Origin: DASZHJ01 sp035507155 | GTDB lineage: Bacteria; Pseudomonadota; Alphaproteobacteria; ATCC43930; CGMCC-115725 | DNA length: 64,000 nucleotides | Assembly: GCA_035507155.1 (NCBI GenBank) | Contig: DATJOK010000054.1 | Location: 7,839-71,838 of the forward strand | Direction: 5' to 3' | Shown here: positions 27,539 to 38,581 of the stretch, piece after piece | Position numbering within the stretch: the first letter of the stretch is position 1 | Layout of the letters: the number at the start of each line of letters is the position of its first letter | Made by a program: the position numbers and the translations under genes | Notes under the pieces: model-generated | Told to the model about the DNA's origin: nothing | Database searches by the model: none | What the model saw: the letters and a program-made list of their open reading frames with translations, nothing else

Positions 27539-28510
27539 ATGCGCGCGCCCGAGGCTCCGATCCTGCTCGTGGGCGGTCCGACCGCAAGCGGCAAATCGGC
27601 CCTTGCGGTGGCGATCGCCGAGGAATTCCGTGGCACCGTCATCAATGCGGACAGCATGCAGATCTATCGCGATCTCAGCGTGCTGACGGCGCGGCCGGGG
27701 GTTGCCGAGGAGGCGCGCGCGCCGCACCGGCTCTATGGCGTCCTCGATGCTTCCGAGGTCTGCTCGGCTGCCCGATGGCGGGCGCTCGCCGAGACGGAGA
27801 TCGAGACCGCGCAGGCGGGCGGCCGGCTGCCGGTGATGACCGGCGGTACCGGCCTCTATTTCAAGGCGCTGCTCGAAGGATTGGCGCCGGTGCCGGAAAT
27901 CCCGGCGGAGCTGCGTCAGGCGGCTCGCGCGCTCTATCGGGAGCTCGGAGCCGAGGGATTTCATGCCCGGCTGGCGGAGCGCGATCCTGGCGCGGCAGAA
28001 CGACTACCGCCCAGCGACAGGCAACGAATGATCCGGGCTTACGAGGTGGTGGCGGCGACCGGCCGGCCGCTTGTCGAATGGCAGCGCGGCAGCTCGGCGC
28101 CGCTCCGTCATGCGGCTGCCCTGGTGCTTCTGCTGCCGCCCCGCCAGGCGCTCTACGCGGCCATCGATCGTCGCGTCGAAGCGATGGCGGAGAAGGGGGC
28201 GCTGGAGGAGGTCCGGCGTCTGCTGGGTCGTGGCTTGCCGCCGGAGAACCCCGCGCTGAAGGCAGTCGGCGTTCCCGAGTTCAGCCGTCATCTGCGCGGG
28301 GAGATCCCCCTGGCCGAAGCTGTGGCAGCGGCGCAGCAGGCGACGAGACGCTACGCCAAGCGACAGATGACCTGGCTTCGCCATCAGCTTCCGCCTCCCG
28401 AAAGCCTGGCGAGCCTGCGGCTAAACGCGCAATTTTCGGAAAGTCTGCTGCCGGAAATTTTTTCGTTTATTCGCCGCTTTTTATTGACCCATCCCCGGGA
28501 AGCTGTCTAG
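27539..28510 (+). CDS. miaA: tRNA dimethylallyltransferase MiaA
   Basis: The 323-residue enzyme adds a dimethylallyl group to A37 of tRNAs reading UNN codons. The P-loop GPTASGKS lies at the N-terminus, followed by NADSMQIYRDLSVLTARP and the conserved TGGTGLYFKALLEGLA; the C-terminal YAKRQMTWLRHQ segment is also typical. Its last bases contain the -10 region of the candidate ilvB promoter, so miaA and ilvB transcription units touch. It is divergent from serB. Confidence 0.96.
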   Translation: MRAPEAPILLVGGPTASGKSALAVAIAEEFRGTVINADSMQIYRDLSVLTARPGVAEEARAPHRLYGVLDASEVCSAARWRALAETEIETAQAGGRLPVMTGGTGLYFKALLEGLAPVPEIPAELRQAARALYRELGAEGFHARLAERDPGAAERLPPSDRQRMIRAYEVVAATGRPLVEWQRGSSAPLRHAAALVLLLPPRQALYAAIDRRVEAMAEKGALEEVRRLLGRGLPPENPALKAVGVPEFSRHLRGEIPLAEAVAAAQQATRRYAKRQMTWLRHQLPPPESLASLRLNAQFSESLLPEIFSFIRRFLLTHPREAV

Positions 28511-28513
28511 GTT
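28484..28513 (+). promoter_or_regulatory. Candidate ilvB promoter within the miaA 3' end
   Basis: TTGACC (28484-28489) is followed after 18 bases by TAGGTT (28508-28513), or after 17 by CTAGGT. Transcription would start near 28520, which is exactly where the long inverted repeat of the leader begins. Confidence 0.45.
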
Positions 28514-28517
28514 GGCC

Positions 28518-28598
28518 TTTCGCGCGGGATGGGAGGCTAGCGGCGTGGCCGTTGCTCCGTGGACGGAGTAGCGAGCGGATGCCGCGTCCCGCGCGAAA
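28518..28598 (+). promoter_or_regulatory. Structured leader of the ilv operon with 12-bp perfect inverted repeat
   Basis: TTTCGCGCGGGA (28518-28529) and TCCCGCGCGAAA (28587-28598) are perfectly complementary. Inside lies a second hairpin CTCCG-TGGA-CGGAG (28555-28568). The outer stem ends 16 bases before the AAGGAG ribosome site of ilvB (28615-28620). No T-run follows, so this is not a plain terminator; it may be an attenuator-like or RNA-stabilising structure. It does not match a riboswitch class I know. Confidence 0.5.
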
Positions 28599-28627
28599 AC
28601 ATTACGCTTTCAAAAAGGAGAGGTGTT

Positions 28628-30388
28628 ATGTCGGCGACCGCGATGCCCGGTGCGGAGATGATCATCAAGGCCCTGGTGGACCAGGGCGTTGAGGTCGTTT
28701 TCGGCTATCCCGGCGGCGCGGTATTGCCGATCTACGACGCGCTCTTCAAGCAGAACCGGCTGCGCCACATCCTCGTCCGCCACGAGCAGGCGGCAGTGCA
28801 TGCCGCCGAAGGCTATGCGCGCTCGACGGGCAAGGTGGGCGTCGTGCTGGTGACCAGCGGCCCGGGGGCGACCAACGCGGTCACCGGCCTCACCGACGCG
28901 CTCATGGATTCGATTCCGATCGTCTGCCTGACGGGTCAGGTGCCGACGCATCTGATCGGCAACGACGCCTTCCAGGAGGCGGACACGACCGGCATCACGC
29001 GCCCCTGCACGAAGCACAATTACCTCGTGAAGGACGTCAACGATCTATCGCGCATGATGCACGAGGCGTTCTACGTCGCGCGCACCGGGCGTCCGGGTCC
29101 GGTGGTGGTGGACCTGCCGAAGGACATCCTCTTCGCCGAGGGCACCTACACGCCGCCCGCCAGCGTCCAGCACAAGACCTACCGTCCGCAGACCAGGCCC
29201 GACAGCGCGAAGGTCGCCGAGGCGGTGGCGCTGATGGCCGAGGCGAAGCGGCCCATCTTCTACGGCGGCGGCGGACTCATCAATTCCGGCGAGCGCGCCT
29301 GCGCGCTCTTCAAGGAACTCGCCCAGCTTACCGGCTTTCCGGTGACGCTGACGCTGATGGGGCTCGGCGCTTATCCGGCTTCGGACAAGCAGTTCCTCGG
29401 CATGCTGGGCATGCATGGCACTTACGAGGCGAACCTCGCCATGCACGGCTGCGACGTGATGATCAACATCGGCGCGCGCTTCGACGATCGCGTCACCGGG
29501 CGTCTCAACGCTTTCTCGCCCAACTCCAAGAAGATCCACGTCGACATCGATCAATCCTCGGTGAACAAAAACGTCCGCATCGATCTGCCGATCATCGCCG
29601 ACGCCGCCGAGACCCTTGCGGAGATGACCAGGATCTGGAAGGCGAAGCGGGCGCAGCCCGATGCCAAAGCGCTTGCCGCCTGGTGGAAGCAGATCGATGC
29701 CTGGCGCGGCCGTGACTGCCTTCGCTACCAGAAGACCGACCGCGTCATCAAGCCGCAATACGCGCTGGAGCGGCTTTATGCCCTGACCCGCGGGCGCGAC
29801 CTCTACATCACCACCGAGGTCGGGCAGCACCAGATGTGGGCGGCGCAGTTCCTGAAGTTCGAGGCCCCGCGTCATTGGATGACGTCGGGTGGCCTCGGCA
29901 CCATGGGTTATGGCCTGCCGGCGGCAATGGGCGTCCAGATCGCGCATCCCGATGGGCTGGTGATCGACGTCGCCGGCGAGGCGTCGATCCTGATGAACAT
30001 TCAGGAAATGTCGACGGTGATGCAGTACCGCCTGCCGGTGAAGGTGTTCATCCTCAACAACCAGTACATGGGGATGGTGCGCCAGTGGCAGGAACTGCTG
30101 CATGGCGGGCGCTACTCCGAGAGCTATACGGACTCGCTGCCGGATTTCGTGAAGCTGGCGGAAGCCTTCGGCGCGCGCGGCCTGAGAGCCACCAAGCCCA
30201 GCGAGGTGGACGACGTCATCAACGAGATGCTGAAGATTGAAGGCCCTGTCATCGTCGACGTCGCGGTCGATCAGACTGAGAACTGCTTCCCGATGATCCC
30301 GTCGGGAGCCGCGCACAACGAGATGCTGCTCGGACCGGAAGACAAGGTAGGCGGGCCGGTATCGGAAGAGGGCATGGTCCTCGTATAG
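28628..30388 (+). CDS. ilvB: Acetolactate synthase, large (catalytic) subunit
   Basis: The 586-residue enzyme condenses two pyruvates, or pyruvate with 2-oxobutyrate, in valine, leucine and isoleucine synthesis. It shows VFGYPGGAVLPIYDAL and the catalytic Glu in HEQAAVHAAEGYARSTG, and the C-terminal thiamine diphosphate region ending FILNNQYMGMVRQWQ. The Mg2+ motif reads GEAS instead of GD(G/A)S. AAGGAG at 28615-28620 fixes the start at 28628. ilvN and ilvC follow on the same strand. Confidence 0.97.
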   Translation: MSATAMPGAEMIIKALVDQGVEVVFGYPGGAVLPIYDALFKQNRLRHILVRHEQAAVHAAEGYARSTGKVGVVLVTSGPGATNAVTGLTDALMDSIPIVCLTGQVPTHLIGNDAFQEADTTGITRPCTKHNYLVKDVNDLSRMMHEAFYVARTGRPGPVVVDLPKDILFAEGTYTPPASVQHKTYRPQTRPDSAKVAEAVALMAEAKRPIFYGGGGLINSGERACALFKELAQLTGFPVTLTLMGLGAYPASDKQFLGMLGMHGTYEANLAMHGCDVMINIGARFDDRVTGRLNAFSPNSKKIHVDIDQSSVNKNVRIDLPIIADAAETLAEMTRIWKAKRAQPDAKALAAWWKQIDAWRGRDCLRYQKTDRVIKPQYALERLYALTRGRDLYITTEVGQHQMWAAQFLKFEAPRHWMTSGGLGTMGYGLPAAMGVQIAHPDGLVIDVAGEASILMNIQEMSTVMQYRLPVKVFILNNQYMGMVRQWQELLHGGRYSESYTDSLPDFVKLAEAFGARGLRATKPSEVDDVINEMLKIEGPVIVDVAVDQTENCFPMIPSGAAHNEMLLGPEDKVGGPVSEEGMVLV

Positions 30389-30478
30389 CGGAGACCTGCG
30401 ATTCCCCGAACCCGATCCGTGTCTCTCAAGACGAAGGCGCGCCCGGCAAAGGCCAGGGCGCGCCCGAAGGAGCCTACC

Positions 30479-31006
30479 GTGAGCGGCAACAGCGGCAGCA
30501 AGAGCGATATCGAACAGCATACGATCGCCGTGCTCGTGGATAACGAGCCTGGCGTCCTCGCCCGTGTCATCGGTCTCTTTTCCGGCCGTGGCTACAACAT
30601 CGAGAGTCTGACCGTCGCCGTTGTCGACCGCGAGCGCGGCCTCTCGCGCATCACCATCGTCACCTCTGGCACGCCGATGATCATCGAGCAGATCAAGGCA
30701 CAGCTGCGTCGACTGGTTCCGGTGCACGGCGTGCGCGATCTCACCGAGGAGGGCACCTACGTCGAGCGCGAGCTCGCGCTGATCAAAATGCAGGGATCCG
30801 GGGAGAAGCGGATCGAGTCGATGCGGCTCGCCGATATCTTCCGCGCGCGGGTCGTCGATGCGACCGTGGAGAGCTTCGTCTTCGAGATGACCGGCTCGAC
30901 CCAGAAGCTCGACGCTTTCATCAACTTGATGGAGCCGCTGGGGCTCGTCGACGTGTCGCGCACCGGCGTGGTCGCGATGTCGCGCGGCTCCGGCAATCTG
31001 TCTTAA
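30479..31006 (+). CDS. ilvN: Acetolactate synthase, small (regulatory) subunit
   Basis: The product is about 175 residues. An N-terminal ACT domain (HTIAVLVDNEPGVLARVIGLFSGRG split over residues 12-36) senses valine, and a C-terminal ALS_ss domain contacts IlvB. GTG 30479 is chosen because AAGGAG at 30467-30472 precedes it by six bases; the frame extends back to a GTG at 30419, which would add a Lys/Arg-rich stretch without a ribosome site. It lies 90 bases after ilvB and 33 before ilvC. Confidence 0.93.
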   Translation: MSGNSGSKSDIEQHTIAVLVDNEPGVLARVIGLFSGRGYNIESLTVAVVDRERGLSRITIVTSGTPMIIEQIKAQLRRLVPVHGVRDLTEEGTYVERELALIKMQGSGEKRIESMRLADIFRARVVDATVESFVFEMTGSTQKLDAFINLMEPLGLVDVSRTGVVAMSRGSGNLS

Positions 31007-31039
31007 GTCTCTCAACCGTTCGACACGAAGGGAAAAGCC

Positions 31040-32059
<1,020 letters not shown>

Positions 32060-32083
32060 TCGTCTTCGACGCCGCTGCGATCG

Positions 32084-32111
32084 ACGGCCGGGAAGCACGC
32101 TTCCCGGCCGT
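32084..32111 (+). terminator. Hairpin terminator after ilvC
   Basis: The arms 32084-32096 (ACGGCCGGGAAGC) and 32099-32111 are perfectly complementary, so after loop formation a stem of about 11-12 bp remains. The run after it is TTGCTGTTTA, only partly T-rich, yet the position right after the ilv unit supports termination. Confidence 0.7.
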
Positions 32112-32597
32112 TGCTGTTTACCATGCTGAATCCAGCACTTGCGGCTCGCTCTCGAAACCGGATAGAAGTAACAGCGCATCCGGTCGGTTGGGCCGTCGTT
32201 AATTCGTTGTTAAGGCTGATAAAGAGCCTGAGTTTGACGGTGTAGCCCAAGACGGCCGATATCAGCGGAAAGGGGTCGGTTGATACCCTCCTCAACACGA
32301 TCGAAGCCATCGTGCCGCATATCCGGGAATGCCTGCTTTTGCCGATGAACGCCATGAGCGACGAGGTCGGTTTCGGGCTGTGCGGCCGCATTTTCGGCTG
32401 CCGGGAATCGGCATCGGCGAATGGCGGGCGGGATGGCGGCGACGCGGCGGTCTGGACCTCGGCGGCGAGGCCGGCGAACCTGTCGCGCTTTTCGCTAACG
32501 GGTCAGATTTTTCGGCGGTTTGTTGGTTAATTCTTAGTATTTGAGGTGTAGAAGACAGAAGGCTCATCCTTCGAACAAGGGCAGATTGCAGGGCACT
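32112..32597 (+). other. 486-base non-coding spacer before mreB
   Basis: I find no convincing gene here on either strand. It contains the TTAA-N7-TTAA box at 32199-32213, a weak TTGACG (from about 32235), a TTAA half-site at 32527-32530 and a purine-poor approach to mreB. It probably holds the promoter(s) of the mre operon and a long 5' leader. Confidence 0.6.
32199..32213 (+). promoter_or_regulatory. CtrA-type box TTAA-N7-TTAA
   Basis: TTAA at 32199-32202 and 32210-32213 have exactly seven bases between them, matching the full CtrA recognition pattern of alphaproteobacteria. It lies 385 bases before mreB and 140 after ilvC. In such a GC-rich region two TTAA at this spacing are unlikely to be common, but binding is unproven. 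Confidence 0.4.
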
Positions 32598-33638
<1,041 letters not shown>

Positions 33639-33750
33639 CCTTTTGCTAGTATCTCTACCCACGAGATGCCCTTGAGGGCGCCGTGGAGCCACCGATCGGG
33701 GGAACGGGGGCGGGGCTTACGGGGAATGGTTTAGGCGACGGAGTCTTAGG

Positions 33751-34662
33751 GTGCGGGAGCGGGCGGGAACTGTGTCGCGACTCGCGCTGCCGGTCAGGGC
33801 GGCTGCACAACGCGTCGCGCTTCCCTTTCTCATCTTCCTGTCGGCCATGCTGGTCGTGCTCGGTAAGGCCGACATCCTGCTTTTCGATCGGGCGCGCACC
33901 AGCGTCAGTGATGCCCTAGCTCCCGTTCTCGATGCGGTTGCCCAGCCCCTCGGTACCGTGGCGGCAGGGGTCCGCAGCGTCGAGGATCTCTTCTCAGTCT
34001 ACGGCGAGAACCGGCGGCTCCGCGAGGAGAACCAGCGCCTCCTGCAGTGGCAGGAGGTGGCGCGCCGTCTCGAGACTGAGAACACGGAGCTCAAGGGCCT
34101 CCTGCATTTCGAGCCGCAGGACGTCCATGGCTACATTACCGGTCGGGTGATCGCCAACTCCGGCGGCGCCTTCCTCCGCAACGTGCTGGTGGATGTCGGC
34201 GCCCGCGAGGGCGTCGAGCGTGGCCAGGCCGCGATCGCCGGCGAGGGCATCGTGGGGCGCGTCGCCGAGGTGGGAAGCCGGGCTGCCCGCGTCCTGCTGG
34301 TCACTGACCTCAACTCCCGCATTCCCGTGGTGCTTGATTCTTCGCGCGACCGGGCCGTGCTCGCGGGTGACAACACCGCTCGTCCACGCCTCATCTATCT
34401 ACCCAGCAAGGCTACGGTGAAGGTGGGCGATCGCATCGTCACGTCCGGGAGCGGCGGAATCTTTCCGCCAGGTCTTCCGGTGGGCGTGGTGGCCTCGATC
34501 GACAACGGCCTCGTTCGCGTCGAGCCCTATGCTGAGCTTTCCCATCTCGAATACGTCCGCATCGTCGACTTCGGCCTGAGCGGTGTCCTGCCCCAGAGCG
34601 CCATCCCGATGCCGAAGGCGCCCAAGGGAGCCCGCCGCGCGCCGGATACCGAGGCGCCCTGA
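33751..34662 (+). CDS. mreC: Rod shape-determining protein MreC
   Basis: The 303 residues begin with a membrane helix (about 23-43), followed by a coiled coil (YGENRRLREENQRLLQWQEVARRLETEN is its core) and two periplasmic beta-barrel domains with GEGIVGRV and VGDRIVTSGSGGIFPPGLPVG. MreC scaffolds the elongasome and activates PBP2. The start is GTG 33751 with GGAG at 33740-33743. Its stop TGA overlaps the mreD ATG by one base. Confidence 0.95.
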   Translation: MRERAGTVSRLALPVRAAAQRVALPFLIFLSAMLVVLGKADILLFDRARTSVSDALAPVLDAVAQPLGTVAAGVRSVEDLFSVYGENRRLREENQRLLQWQEVARRLETENTELKGLLHFEPQDVHGYITGRVIANSGGAFLRNVLVDVGAREGVERGQAAIAGEGIVGRVAEVGSRAARVLLVTDLNSRIPVVLDSSRDRAVLAGDNTARPRLIYLPSKATVKVGDRIVTSGSGGIFPPGLPVGVVASIDNGLVRVEPYAELSHLEYVRIVDFGLSGVLPQSAIPMPKAPKGARRAPDTEAP

Positions 34663-35189
34663 TGAGAGCGCCCGTGAAGCCGGTGTTGTTCCAACGCGAC
34701 ACGGGGCTCTTCAATCGGTTGATGCCAACCGCGACCACTTTCTTCTGCGTCTTCGCGACGGTCGTGCCCCTGCATCTCCCGGGCTTTGCCGTAGTAACAC
34801 CGTCCTTCGTGCTGATGGCGGTCTACCACTGGTCGATCTACAGGCCCGACTTGTTGCCCTTCGTCGCCACCTTCGCTGCCGGATTGCTGCTCGATCTGCT
34901 GAACGGGGCGCCGCTCGGTATCTCCTCCCTCGTGCTGCTGCTGGCACGGGCTCTGGTGCTGAGCCAGCGCGGCGTGTTCGTGGGGCACGGCTTCACCGTG
35001 GTCTGGGCGGGATTTGTTGGCCTGGCCGCGGCTGCTGTCGTCTTCGAGTGGCTGATCGTCAGCCTCTTCTACGGCATGGTGCTCGACCCGCGACCTTTTG
35101 TGTTCCAGGCGGTGCTGACAGTCTCGACCTACCCTGTGGTAAGTTACCTGCTCGTGCGAGTGCAGCGCGGCCTGCTGATGCGAGCCTGA
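34662..35189 (+). CDS. mreD: Rod shape-determining protein MreD
   Basis: A 175-residue integral membrane protein with about five or six hydrophobic helices. The MreD family is weakly conserved; the call rests on topology, length and its place between mreC and mrdA. It joins MreC in the elongasome. One-base overlap with mreC and a single base before mrdA indicate one transcript. Confidence 0.9.
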   Translation: MRAPVKPVLFQRDTGLFNRLMPTATTFFCVFATVVPLHLPGFAVVTPSFVLMAVYHWSIYRPDLLPFVATFAAGLLLDLLNGAPLGISSLVLLLARALVLSQRGVFVGHGFTVVWAGFVGLAAAAVVFEWLIVSLFYGMVLDPRPFVFQAVLTVSTYPVVSYLLVRVQRGLLMRA

Positions 35190-35190
35190 C

Positions 35191-37086
35191 ATGCAACGCG
35201 AGAACAAGCGGACCAAACTCCTGACCCGGCGCGCCGCCATCATTGGCGGCGCAAAGGTGGGGTTGCTCGGCGCGCTCGCAGGACGGCTCTATTACCTCCA
35301 GGTCATGCAAGCGGACCGCTACGCGATGTTGGCGGACGAGAATCGGATCAACCTCCGCCTGCTGGCGCCGCCGCGCGGGCTGATCACCGATCGCTTCGGC
35401 GTCGCGATGGCGTCCAACCGCCAGAATTATCGCGTCGTGCTGGTTGCCGAGCAGGCCGGCGATATCGATTCCACGCTCGATGCGGTGGGCGCCCTCATCA
35501 CGCTCTCCGAGACCGACCGCCGTCGCGTGTTGCGCGAGATCCGTCGCAAGCACAGCTTCGTGCCGGTGGTGGTGCGGGAGAATCTGAGCTGGGACGAGAT
35601 GGCGCGCATCGAGGTCAACGCGCCGGAGCTGCCCGGTGTCTCCATCGAGCAGGGGCTGACCCGTCACTATCCGTTCGGCGAAATGGCATCGCATGTCGTG
35701 GGATATGTGGCGGCGGTCTCCGAGAAGGAGCTCACCGGGGATCCGCTGCTGGAGCTGCCGGATTTCCGCATCGGCAAGAACGGCGCCGAGAAGACCCACG
35801 ATCTGGCGTTGCGGGGCAAGGCCGGCACCAGCCAGGTGGAGGTCAATGCCTTCGGTCGCGTGGTGCGCGAGCTCTCGCGCGAGGAGGGCACGCCCGGCCA
35901 GGAAGTGACCCTGACGATCGACGCCGAGCTGCAGCAATTCGCCGCTCAGCGCTGCGTCAGCGAAGGGAGCGTTGCGTGCGTCGTCATGGATGCGCCCACC
36001 GGCGAGGTCCTGGCCATGGTGGCGGTGCCCGGCTACGACCCCGCCGCCTTTGCCGCCGGCCTGACCTCGGCGATGTGGCGAGAGCTCACCGAGAATCCTT
36101 TCAACCCACTCACCAACAAGACTATCAGCGGCGTCTATGCTCCGGGCTCGACCTTCAAGCCGATGGTGGCGCTCGCGGCCCTCGATGCCGGCGTGGCGAC
36201 ACCCGAGAGCCGCGTGTCGTGCCCCGGCCACTTCGACCTCGGCAATACCGTGTTCCACTGCTGGAAGAAGGGCGGCCACGGTTCCCTCGACATGCACGGA
36301 GGCATCAAGAACTCGTGCGACGTCTATTTCTACGAGATGGCGCGCCGCCTTGGCATCGACCGCATTGCGGCGATGGCGCAGCGCTTCGGCTTCGGTGCTC
36401 CGCTCGGCATCGACGTGCCCGACGAGAAGGGCGGCTTGATCCCGACCCGGGACTGGAAGTTCAGCCGCTTCGGCATTCCCTGGCAGCCCGGCGAGACCAT
36501 CAGCTGCGGCATCGGCCAGGGCTATATCACGGCGACCCCCCTGCAGCTTGCCACCATGGTCTGTCGTCTCGTCACCAATCGCGTCGTCGTGCCTCGGCTC
36601 ACCCGCACCGCCGGCGTGATGACGGCCGACCAGGACTTGGCCGCCTTGGCGAGTTTTGGCACCCTCAATGTTGCACCGCGCGATCTGCAGGTGGTGCTTG
36701 ACGGCATGAACGCGGTGGTGAACGAGCCGGGCGGCACCGCCTACAGCGCCCGCATCAAGGATCCGGCGCTTGCCATGGGCGGCAAGTCCGGGACCGCCCA
36801 GGTTCGCCACATCACTCTGGCAGAGCGCGAGCACGGCCTTCCCAAGATCAAGGACACGCCCTGGAAGGAGCGCGATCACGCGCTCTTCGTCTCCTTCGCG
36901 CCGGTGAGCGCGCCGCGCTACGTCTGCGCGGTCGTGGTCGAGCACGGTGGCGAGAGCGCCGGTGGAGGTTCCGCGGTGGCGGCACCGATCTGTGCCGACG
37001 TGCTGGTGGAGGCGCAGAAGCGTGATCCCGCCCGGCGCGTGCCCGACAGCCGCATCGCCACCGATCGCGTGATGCAGCGCGGGTAG
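35191..37086 (+). CDS. mrdA: Penicillin-binding protein 2 (elongation transpeptidase)
   Basis: The 631-residue class B PBP crosslinks peptidoglycan during elongation, paired with RodA. It has an N-terminal membrane helix (about 18-36), a dimerisation/pedestal domain, and the transpeptidase motifs STFK with nucleophile Ser320, SCD at 375-377 and KSGT at 532-535. The KTG-type motif is KSG, as in many PBP2. The gene follows mreD by one base and precedes rodA by twelve bases. Confidence 0.97.
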   Translation: MQRENKRTKLLTRRAAIIGGAKVGLLGALAGRLYYLQVMQADRYAMLADENRINLRLLAPPRGLITDRFGVAMASNRQNYRVVLVAEQAGDIDSTLDAVGALITLSETDRRRVLREIRRKHSFVPVVVRENLSWDEMARIEVNAPELPGVSIEQGLTRHYPFGEMASHVVGYVAAVSEKELTGDPLLELPDFRIGKNGAEKTHDLALRGKAGTSQVEVNAFGRVVRELSREEGTPGQEVTLTIDAELQQFAAQRCVSEGSVACVVMDAPTGEVLAMVAVPGYDPAAFAAGLTSAMWRELTENPFNPLTNKTISGVYAPGSTFKPMVALAALDAGVATPESRVSCPGHFDLGNTVFHCWKKGGHGSLDMHGGIKNSCDVYFYEMARRLGIDRIAAMAQRFGFGAPLGIDVPDEKGGLIPTRDWKFSRFGIPWQPGETISCGIGQGYITATPLQLATMVCRLVTNRVVVPRLTRTAGVMTADQDLAALASFGTLNVAPRDLQVVLDGMNAVVNEPGGTAYSARIKDPALAMGGKSGTAQVRHITLAEREHGLPKIKDTPWKERDHALFVSFAPVSAPRYVCAVVVEHGGESAGGGSAVAAPICADVLVEAQKRDPARRVPDSRIATDRVMQRG

Positions 37087-37098
37087 GGACAGGCAGCC

Positions 37099-38253
37099 AT
37101 GGCCTCATCGTCGCTCGACGTCGGCGGCTCGCCGCGGCTCAGCCTTTCCGAGAAGGTCTGGAACGTCAATTGGGGCTTGGTGCTGCTGCTGACGCTTCTC
37201 GCGTGCATCGGCTTTGCCATGCTCTATTCTGCCGCCAACGGCCACTGGGAGCCGTGGGCCGGCAAGCAGATCATCCGCTACGTCGTCGCCGTCGTGGTGA
37301 TGCTCGGCGCAGCGATGGTGGATATCCGGACCTGGTATCGGGTTGCCTATCCTTTCTGGTGGATCGCCTTCGCACTGCTGGTCGCGGTGGAAGTGCGCGG
37401 CGCGGTCGGGATGGGCGCGCAGCGCTGGATCGATCTCGGCGTGATCCAGCTGCAGCCTTCGGAGCTGATGAAGATCGCCGTGGTGCTCGCGCTGGCGCGC
37501 TATTTCCACGGCGTTCCCGTCGAGGAAATCGGCCGGCCGCTGCCGCTGATCATCCCGGCCATCGGTGTTTTCGCCCCTGCCATTCTGGTGCTGAAGCAGC
37601 CGGACCTGGGCACCGCCATGATGCTGGTATTGGGCGGCGGCATGATTTTCTTCCTGTCGGGAGTCCGCGCGTGGATGTTCGGTGCAGTGATGGCTTTGGC
37701 AGGCGCGGCGATGCCGCTCGCCTGGCATCATCTGCGCGACTATCAGAAGAACCGCCTGCTGACCTTCCTCGATCCGGAGAATGATCCGCTGGGCGCGGGC
37801 TATCACAGCCTGCAGTCGAAGATCGCCATCGGCTCCGGCGGCATGTTCGGCAAGGGTTTTCTCCAGGGCACCCAGAGCCATTTGAGCTTCCTGCCGGAGA
37901 AGCAGACCGACTTCATCTTCACCATGCTGGCGGAGGAGTGGGGTCTGGTAGGCGGCATCACGCTCCTCGGCCTCTACACGCTGGTCTTCATCTACGGCTA
38001 CGCCATCGCGTTCCGCAGCCGCAGCCATTTCGGCCGCATGCTGGCGCTCGGCATCACGGTGAACTTCTTTCTCTACGTCTTCATCAACACGGCGATGGTG
38101 ATGGGCCTCATTCCTGTGGTGGGCGTGCCCCTGCCGCTGGTCTCTTATGGCGGCACCGCCATGCTGACGGTGATGTTCGGCTTCGGCCTGCTGATGAGCG
38201 TCTATATCCACCGCGATGCCCGCTTCGGTCGCTTCGGAGAGGGCGACGGCTGA
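37099..38253 (+). CDS. rodA: Peptidoglycan glycosyltransferase RodA
   Basis: The 384-residue SEDS protein polymerises lipid II for side-wall growth with PBP2. About ten membrane helices are visible, with family segments QPSELMKIAVVLALARYFHG, LKQPDLGTAMM, the loop GSGGMFGKGFLQGTQSHLSFLPEKQTDFIF (its centre holds the catalytic Asp region) and VGVPLPLVSYGGTA. It is the last gene of the mre operon; a GC-rich imperfect hairpin near 38270-38295 follows. Confidence 0.97.
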   Translation: MASSSLDVGGSPRLSLSEKVWNVNWGLVLLLTLLACIGFAMLYSAANGHWEPWAGKQIIRYVVAVVVMLGAAMVDIRTWYRVAYPFWWIAFALLVAVEVRGAVGMGAQRWIDLGVIQLQPSELMKIAVVLALARYFHGVPVEEIGRPLPLIIPAIGVFAPAILVLKQPDLGTAMMLVLGGGMIFFLSGVRAWMFGAVMALAGAAMPLAWHHLRDYQKNRLLTFLDPENDPLGAGYHSLQSKIAIGSGGMFGKGFLQGTQSHLSFLPEKQTDFIFTMLAEEWGLVGGITLLGLYTLVFIYGYAIAFRSRSHFGRMLALGITVNFFLYVFINTAMVMGLIPVVGVPLPLVSYGGTAMLTVMFGFGLLMSVYIHRDARFGRFGEGDG

Positions 38254-38289
38254 GCTGATTGAGGTGTGCCGAGCGGGTCGAAACCCGGC

Positions 38290-38318
38290 TCGACAAGCCC
38301 TGCCTCCCTTGCTATACA
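38290..38318 (+). promoter_or_regulatory. Candidate promoter of tRNA-Lys
   Basis: TCGACA (38290-38295) and TATACA (38313-38318) are 17 bases apart, with transcription predicted about ten bases before the tRNA. The -10 is unusually good for this GC-rich window. Confidence 0.5.
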
Positions 38319-38334
38319 GCCGCCTCCCCGCGAC

Positions 38335-38410
<76 letters not shown>

Positions 38411-38581
38411 ATCTCAAATAGTTAGCGACGATACTGGTGGACGCCGGGAGATGCGGTCGCTGGCCGGCGAGGGTCGGGGACGGCGCGTCACCCCCGTATC
38501 GGGCGGGCGCCCCAGGCGTTGCTGTGCCGCTCGCGTCTGAGGGCTTCTCTCAGTTGCGAGCGACTCCGTCAGCATCCTGCC

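Noticed and set aside
28543..28569. Possible leader peptide (GTG GCC GTT GCT CCG TGG ACG GAG TAG) before ilvB
   Set aside because: Only eight codons, with one Val besides the start and no Leu or Ile run, and no ribosome site; not convincing as an attenuation peptide.
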